From the NCBI GenBank assembly GCA_020634575.1, contig JACKBM010000031.1:10398-74397 (forward strand): DNA of 64,000 bases, written 5' to 3'. Shown piece by piece: positions 60,451-64,000 of this stretch (position 1 is its first letter; each line of letters starts with the position of its first letter). This DNA comes from Ardenticatenales bacterium (GTDB taxonomy: Bacteria > Chloroflexota > Anaerolineae > Promineifilales > Promineifilaceae). The notes below the pieces were generated by a model, which saw nothing but the letters and a program-made list of their open reading frames with translations, was not told where the DNA came from and ran no database searches. A program made the position numbers and the translations under genes.

Positions 60451-61205
60451 TAAGGCACTTCATCAACCAGCTTCCTGCGCCTGAAATATTAAATTTGCTC
60501 ACCGACATCCTCGGCATAGAGGTTGTCAGCGATCCTCCTCATCTCCCCAGTCGCTGCGCTGCCGCAGATGTGATAGCCTTCAGCATCCTCGTTGGCAATA
60601 AAATACAGAATTGGCGCATCTCTGGCAATGGAGATTTAGGACGATCTACCAAGACAGGCGCTCTACGTCACAATGAAGTGCGAGAATCAAGAGGCTGCAC
60701 ATCCAGTTACGGTGCCATACTGATTTGTGAGGATAACATGATCTGCCAATGATATGAAGTACGCTTCAGGAATGGTATGGATACCTGTGCTCGCACCTCT
60801 CGCTGAATTCACGAGGCTATTCGAACTTGTGTCCCGCAATGTCCTGAATTTTGGGGTCATTTTCAGGATAAGACCATTTATCAGATGATTCCAAAACAGT
60901 TCGTCACCTCTTCTTCCTGGTTTGACCGCAGCTGGACCAGCACAACAAAATAATGGGAAACAGAGGGTAAATAGCGACTTGCGACAAACCGGTAGTTCAT
61001 CTTGGTTTCTGGGTTTGTGTTGTATGACCAGTAAGCAGGGAGCGATGGACGTGCCAGATTACACAGTTGATAATCTGGGGGCCTGCGGCGCCAAAACGCC
61101 GCCTGAAAAGTATACAGGCGGAACGGGCACAACGGTTGGCAGCAACCCATTGTGACTTCCACTGCCAGCACGGCGTTTACGCCGCGTACTCTCACTGAAT
61201 CTTCC
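60451..61205. other. About 750 bases with no recognisable gene
   Basis: Short frames only, with none supported by composition or homology. The sequence is noticeably AT-richer than the window and has no ACCGGCCGGT site. I see no tRNA, terminator or repeat. It could be a decayed gene or the margin of acquired DNA. Confidence 0.4.
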
Positions 61206-62399
61206 TCACCCCAACTCCTGCAAATAGGCCCGGATCATCAGCGCGGCCGCCGCGCCCTCGCCGGCCGCCGTGGCCGCTTGTTTGGTGGAGCCAGCACGCA
61301 GATCGCCGGCGACAAATAGGCCGGGGGCGCTGGTCATGAAGGTTTTGTCGGTCACGACGAAGCCGGCCGCGTCGGTGTCGGTCAGCGCTTGCGCTAATTC
61401 GTTGTTGGGTGAAACGCCGATGAAGACAAAGACGCCATCGTAAGCCTGCTCACTGGTCGCACCGCTCTCACGGTCTTCGAGGAGGACAGCTTCCAGCTCA
61501 TTGTCGCCTTTGAAACCCTGCACCGCCTGGTTCAGGAGAACGTTCACGCCTGCCATGCCCGCCACCTTTTCCTGGAGGATGCGGCTGGCGCGGGGTTCAG
61601 CGGTGCGGACGGCGATGTCGACCTGGTCGGCAAATTTGGTCAGGAACAGTCCCTCTTCATACGCGCTGTTGCCGCCGCCGATGACCAGCACCTTTTTGCC
61701 TTTGTAGAAGGCGCCGTCACAGGTAGCACAGAAATGGATGTTTTTGCCCAGCAGTTCGTTTTCGCCGGGCACATCCAGGCGACGGTATTTGGCGCCGGTG
61801 GCCAGCAGCACCGCCTTGGTCGTGTATTCCTGGCCGCTGGTCGTATCCACGCACCAGTAACCATCCTGCCAGTGGACGCGGCTGACTTCCTGAGCCTGCA
61901 AAGTCTCCGCATTGAAGCGCTGGGCCTGGCGGGTCAGGCGGGCGGCAAATTCGGCGCCGCTGATGCCTTCGTCGAAACCGGGGAAGTTGTCCAGGATGTT
62001 GGTGATGCCGGCCTGGCCGCCCATACCGCCCTTTTCGATGACCAGCGTCTCGATCCCTTCGCGCGCCATGTAGAAGGCCGCGGTCAGACCGGCCGGTCCC
62101 CCACCCACCACAATCACATCATAAAAACTGCGGCTCGCTTCAGTCTGCAACCCCAGCTTGGCCGCCAGCTCCGCGTTGCTTGGTTCCACCAGAATGTCGC
62201 CATCCGCAAAGACAATCGTGGGGATGCTGCGGGAACCCTTGTTCACCTTTTCCACATAAGCCATCGCGTCCGGGTCTTTCTCGATGTCGATATAGGTGTA
62301 GGGAACGCGCTGGTCGCCCAGGAACTGTTTGGAGCGGTGGCAATCCGGGCACCAGTTGGTGCCGTAGAGGGTGATAGTGGTTGCTGGAGAGTCTGTCAT
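61206..62399 (-). CDS. Glutaredoxin-thioredoxin reductase fusion
   Basis: 397 residues. The N-terminal 80 residues are a glutaredoxin/mycoredoxin (LYGTNWCPDCHRSKQFLG; C17-P-D-C20, SIPTIVFADG). Residues about 90-397 are a thioredoxin reductase: FAD motif VVGGGPAGLTAAFYMAREG, redox pair C224-A-T-C227, NADPH motif VIGGGNSAYEEGLFL, and GLFVAGDLRAGSTKQAATAAGEG. The fused glutaredoxin probably receives electrons from the reductase core. It is a cytoplasmic disulfide reductase. Ordinary thioredoxin reductases are about 310 residues. ATG follows AAGGATAAAAA. Confidence 0.95.
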   Translation of the reverse strand: MTDSPATTITLYGTNWCPDCHRSKQFLGDQRVPYTYIDIEKDPDAMAYVEKVNKGSRSIPTIVFADGDILVEPSNAELAAKLGLQTEASRSFYDVIVVGGGPAGLTAAFYMAREGIETLVIEKGGMGGQAGITNILDNFPGFDEGISGAEFAARLTRQAQRFNAETLQAQEVSRVHWQDGYWCVDTTSGQEYTTKAVLLATGAKYRRLDVPGENELLGKNIHFCATCDGAFYKGKKVLVIGGGNSAYEEGLFLTKFADQVDIAVRTAEPRASRILQEKVAGMAGVNVLLNQAVQGFKGDNELEAVLLEDRESGATSEQAYDGVFVFIGVSPNNELAQALTDTDAAGFVVTDKTFMTSAPGLFVAGDLRAGSTKQAATAAGEGAAAALMIRAYLQELG

Positions 62400-62471
62400 T
62401 TTTTATCCTTTGCTTGCGTCAGGCTGTCTTTTGTCAAATACGTATTAATGACGAGCCACCGGCCGGATCTA

Positions 62472-62933
62472 TTACCCAGACAAGTTCTTCTGCTGATGAA
62501 CGTCATAACGCAGCCTGATCAGAAGCTGACCAATCTCCTCATCCACATAACGGTCCACCTCAACAAAGCCATAGGCAGCATAAAAGGCTCGCCCCAGGGG
62601 ATTAGCGGCAAACACATCCAGCTCAATCGTCCCGCGCAATGAAACCACCTGATCCATCAGGGCGTGGCCAATTCCCTGCCGCTGCCGGGCTGGATGGACA
62701 AACAGGCCGCCAACTTCGTTGCCCAGCAGCGAAATAAAGCCCCAGACCCGGCCATCCGCTTCATAAACCCACGCCTGCGAACGCGGCAGGAAAACATCAC
62801 GAATGCGGATCGCTTCGTCCGCCAGGAATTCGGCCGGCAGAAAGGGATGGGCCAGCAGCGACGCCTCATACCACGCTTCGAGCATCGCCTCAATGTCTGC
62901 TTCACGATAAGGTCGAATGACTGCTTCGTTCAT
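62472..62933 (-). CDS. GNAT family N-acetyltransferase
   Basis: 153 residues. VIRPYREADIEAMLEAWYEAS, WVYEADGRVWGFISLLGNEVGGLFVHPARQRQGIGHALM (acetyl-CoA-binding R-x-x-G-I-G) and ANPLGRAFYAAYGFVEVDRYVDEEIGQ are the fold's strands and motifs. It resembles the YjaB/RimI-like group in length. ATG 62933 follows GGAAGG by eight bases. Substrate unknown. Confidence 0.88.
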   Translation of the reverse strand: MNEAVIRPYREADIEAMLEAWYEASLLAHPFLPAEFLADEAIRIRDVFLPRSQAWVYEADGRVWGFISLLGNEVGGLFVHPARQRQGIGHALMDQVVSLRGTIELDVFAANPLGRAFYAAYGFVEVDRYVDEEIGQLLIRLRYDVHQQKNLSG

Positions 62934-62984
62934 CGGCAGGACCTTCCCGGCAACATCAGTGCCGGGCACAATGGACGGCCCAGA

Positions 62985-63857
62985 TCACCGCTGGGCCAGC
63001 TCAGCCTTGCGGTCAGCCCAGATCCGCTGCACCACGGTCTCCAGCTCCTGCGGATAGGCAAACTGGTGCCGCCGGGCTAATTCACGGCCAACGTCGGCCA
63101 TTTCGGTGCGAATGGCATCGACCGCTGCCACGGTCTCGGCCGGCGTGCGCGAGGGTAGCCCCAGGAGGTCGCGCTGGCTATCGTTTAGCTGGCCAGCCAG
63201 CCCCTTGTGGATGGCGCCCAGCACGTGAATAGTCATACGCGCCTCGATATCCTGGCCGGTAACCAGCATGTACCAGGCGCGCAGCAACGCATTGCGCTCA
63301 AAATAAAGACCGGCAAACTGGGAATAATCATAGCGCCGTCCCAGCCCCTTGAGCTGTTTGTGGGTGGTGATCCAGTAATCGACAAGAAATTGGCGGACAG
63401 CGGCGCCATCAATGGCCCGCACCAGCGGCGCCGGCGCCGTGGCAAAACCGGCCAGCGCTTCGGCAAATGCTTCATCACGGCAGGCCAGCACCACCAGCTG
63501 CGGCTCCCGATTTGTGATGGTCGTATCCTGAACGTAAAAATCGATGATGGTGCCGTCCGCCAGCACCAGGTGATGCAGGAGGGCGTGCTCGCCAAAGCGC
63601 ATAAAAACACCGCCGGGCGCCGGCATAGGCAGTAACCGTCTCCAATCAGGCTGGACCCACTCATCCAGCTGCCCCGGCGCCACGGCTATCCGAAAATCCA
63701 CATCGCTAAATTCATCGCCGCTGCCTGCCGCCAGGCTGCCCCCTACCCAGATCGCCTGAATGGTTTCGTCAGCCGCGCAGCGCTCGGCGATGGCGTGAAT
63801 CAACTCCGCATGAGGGCCAGCTTGAAGTGACCCAAGCTCTATTTCGAGCATCATCAT
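62985..63857 (-). CDS. Nucleotidyltransferase domain protein (AadE/aminoglycoside-adenylyltransferase-like)
   Basis: 290 residues. The nucleotidyltransferase signature IWVGGSLAAGSGDEFSDVDFRIAV (G-S-x9-DxD) is at the N-terminus; a helical C-domain (RAWYMLVTGQDIEARMTIHVLGAIHKG) follows. It resembles streptomycin-3''/6-adenylyltransferase-like proteins in layout, but substrate and resistance role are undetermined. Three consecutive ATGs (63,857/63,854/63,851) follow GAGGAGA. A partial gene ends 34 bases upstream. Confidence 0.75.
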   Translation of the reverse strand: MMMLEIELGSLQAGPHAELIHAIAERCAADETIQAIWVGGSLAAGSGDEFSDVDFRIAVAPGQLDEWVQPDWRRLLPMPAPGGVFMRFGEHALLHHLVLADGTIIDFYVQDTTITNREPQLVVLACRDEAFAEALAGFATAPAPLVRAIDGAAVRQFLVDYWITTHKQLKGLGRRYDYSQFAGLYFERNALLRAWYMLVTGQDIEARMTIHVLGAIHKGLAGQLNDSQRDLLGLPSRTPAETVAAVDAIRTEMADVGRELARRHQFAYPQELETVVQRIWADRKAELAQR

Positions 63858-63891
63858 TCTCCTCTGGAGCAAATCGCTCCGATTCATTCAG

Positions 63892-64000
63892 TTAAGGTTG
63901 GTTCTGCCGTTGCCAGGCCGTCAGGGACGGGTAGCCATGGTAGCGCAACCAGGCGGGATCAGGCCAGACAGCCGCCAACTGAGCAAACGTGTCTGGCCAA
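63892..64000 (-). CDS. C-terminal end of an unidentified protein (partial)
   Basis: A minus-strand frame enters from the right edge and ends at TAA (63,892-63,894). The 35 visible residues include AAVWPDPAWLRYHGYPSLTAW and end in QRQNQP. The composition is protein-like but too short to identify. It lies upstream of, and in the same direction as, the nucleotidyltransferase, so it may be co-transcribed with it. Confidence 0.55.
   Translation of the reverse strand, partial: WPDTFAQLAAVWPDPAWLRYHGYPSLTAWQRQNQP

Noticed and set aside
59704..61205. Insertion sequence
   Set aside because: No transposase motif, terminal inverted repeats or target duplication could be found.
1..64000. tRNA or rRNA genes
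   Set aside because: No T-loop GGTTCGAATCC-like arm with a matching acceptor, and no rRNA-like conserved stretches were found by eye; a covariance scan would be the proper test.

Overview
The window reads as a chromosomal stretch of a GC-rich, aerobic or microaerobic bacterium. The gene content fits a member of the Chloroflexota (Anaerolineae/Caldilineae-like): LiaS/LiaR-type two-component pairs, ParB-like/universal-stress-protein fusions, PA14/SH3 surface proteins and Thr/Pro-linker lipoproteins, and a cbb3-type oxidase built unlike the proteobacterial one. That placement is an inference from gene style, not from a marker gene. No rRNA, tRNA, CRISPR array, phage or complete insertion sequence was recognised. 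The 10-bp palindrome ACCGGCCGGT occurs at least 25 times and is absent from about 53.8 to 62.1 kb.

Layout. 0-6 kb: two small MFS transporters, an MFS-HEAT fusion, a zinc deacylase of the succinylglutamate desuccinylase/aspartoacylase family and an M24 aminopeptidase. 6-13 kb: PRC-barrel protein, a truncated DUF2156 membrane protein, an S41 (Ctp-like) protease lacking the usual catalytic lysine, DUF4404, VIT1-like transporter, DUF1003 protein, then a membrane histidine kinase and NarL-type regulator. 13-20.7 kb, minus strand: a seven-gene respiratory operon (CcoN; CcoO fused to a second cytochrome c; CcoS-like; small membrane protein; ABM-like protein; one-TM protein; and a 1096-residue protein carrying two CcoN helix 9/10-like modules without copper ligands plus a soluble domain and a seven-helix tail). 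21-36 kb: lipoproteins, a general-stress protein, MgtE, FtsH, a lysylphosphatidylglycerol-flippase-like protein, an MFS transporter, a second kinase/regulator pair with an orphan receiver, a ParB-like/Usp/Usp fusion, MscS and a PA14x3-SH3x2 secreted protein. 36-54 kb, mostly minus strand: an accessory-looking set of small enzymes (FAD monooxygenase, three DinB-like proteins, protoglobin, two intact and one truncated aminoglycoside-phosphotransferase-like kinases, VOC/ArsR pair with a perfect operator, hydrolases, a DapA/RraA pair, TolB-like propeller lipoprotein, PARG-like protein) separated by REP-like palindromes. 54.9-61.2 kb: a damaged zone in which a methyltransferase and a very large SARP/AfsR-type regulator are broken by many frameshifts, followed by about 1.5 kb with no intact gene. 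61-64 kb: glutaredoxin-thioredoxin reductase fusion, GNAT acetyltransferase, nucleotidyltransferase and a partial gene.

The most novel candidate system is the oxidase operon at 13,089-20,714. The catalytic subunit looks fully competent, and it is co-transcribed with an inactive-looking tandem oxidase homologue whose role is unknown. The strongest regulatory signals read directly from sequence are the 24-bp inverted repeat before the ArsR gene, the paired CGTC-N4-GACG boxes at 36.3 kb, and a near-consensus promoter overlapped by an inverted repeat at 46.6 kb.
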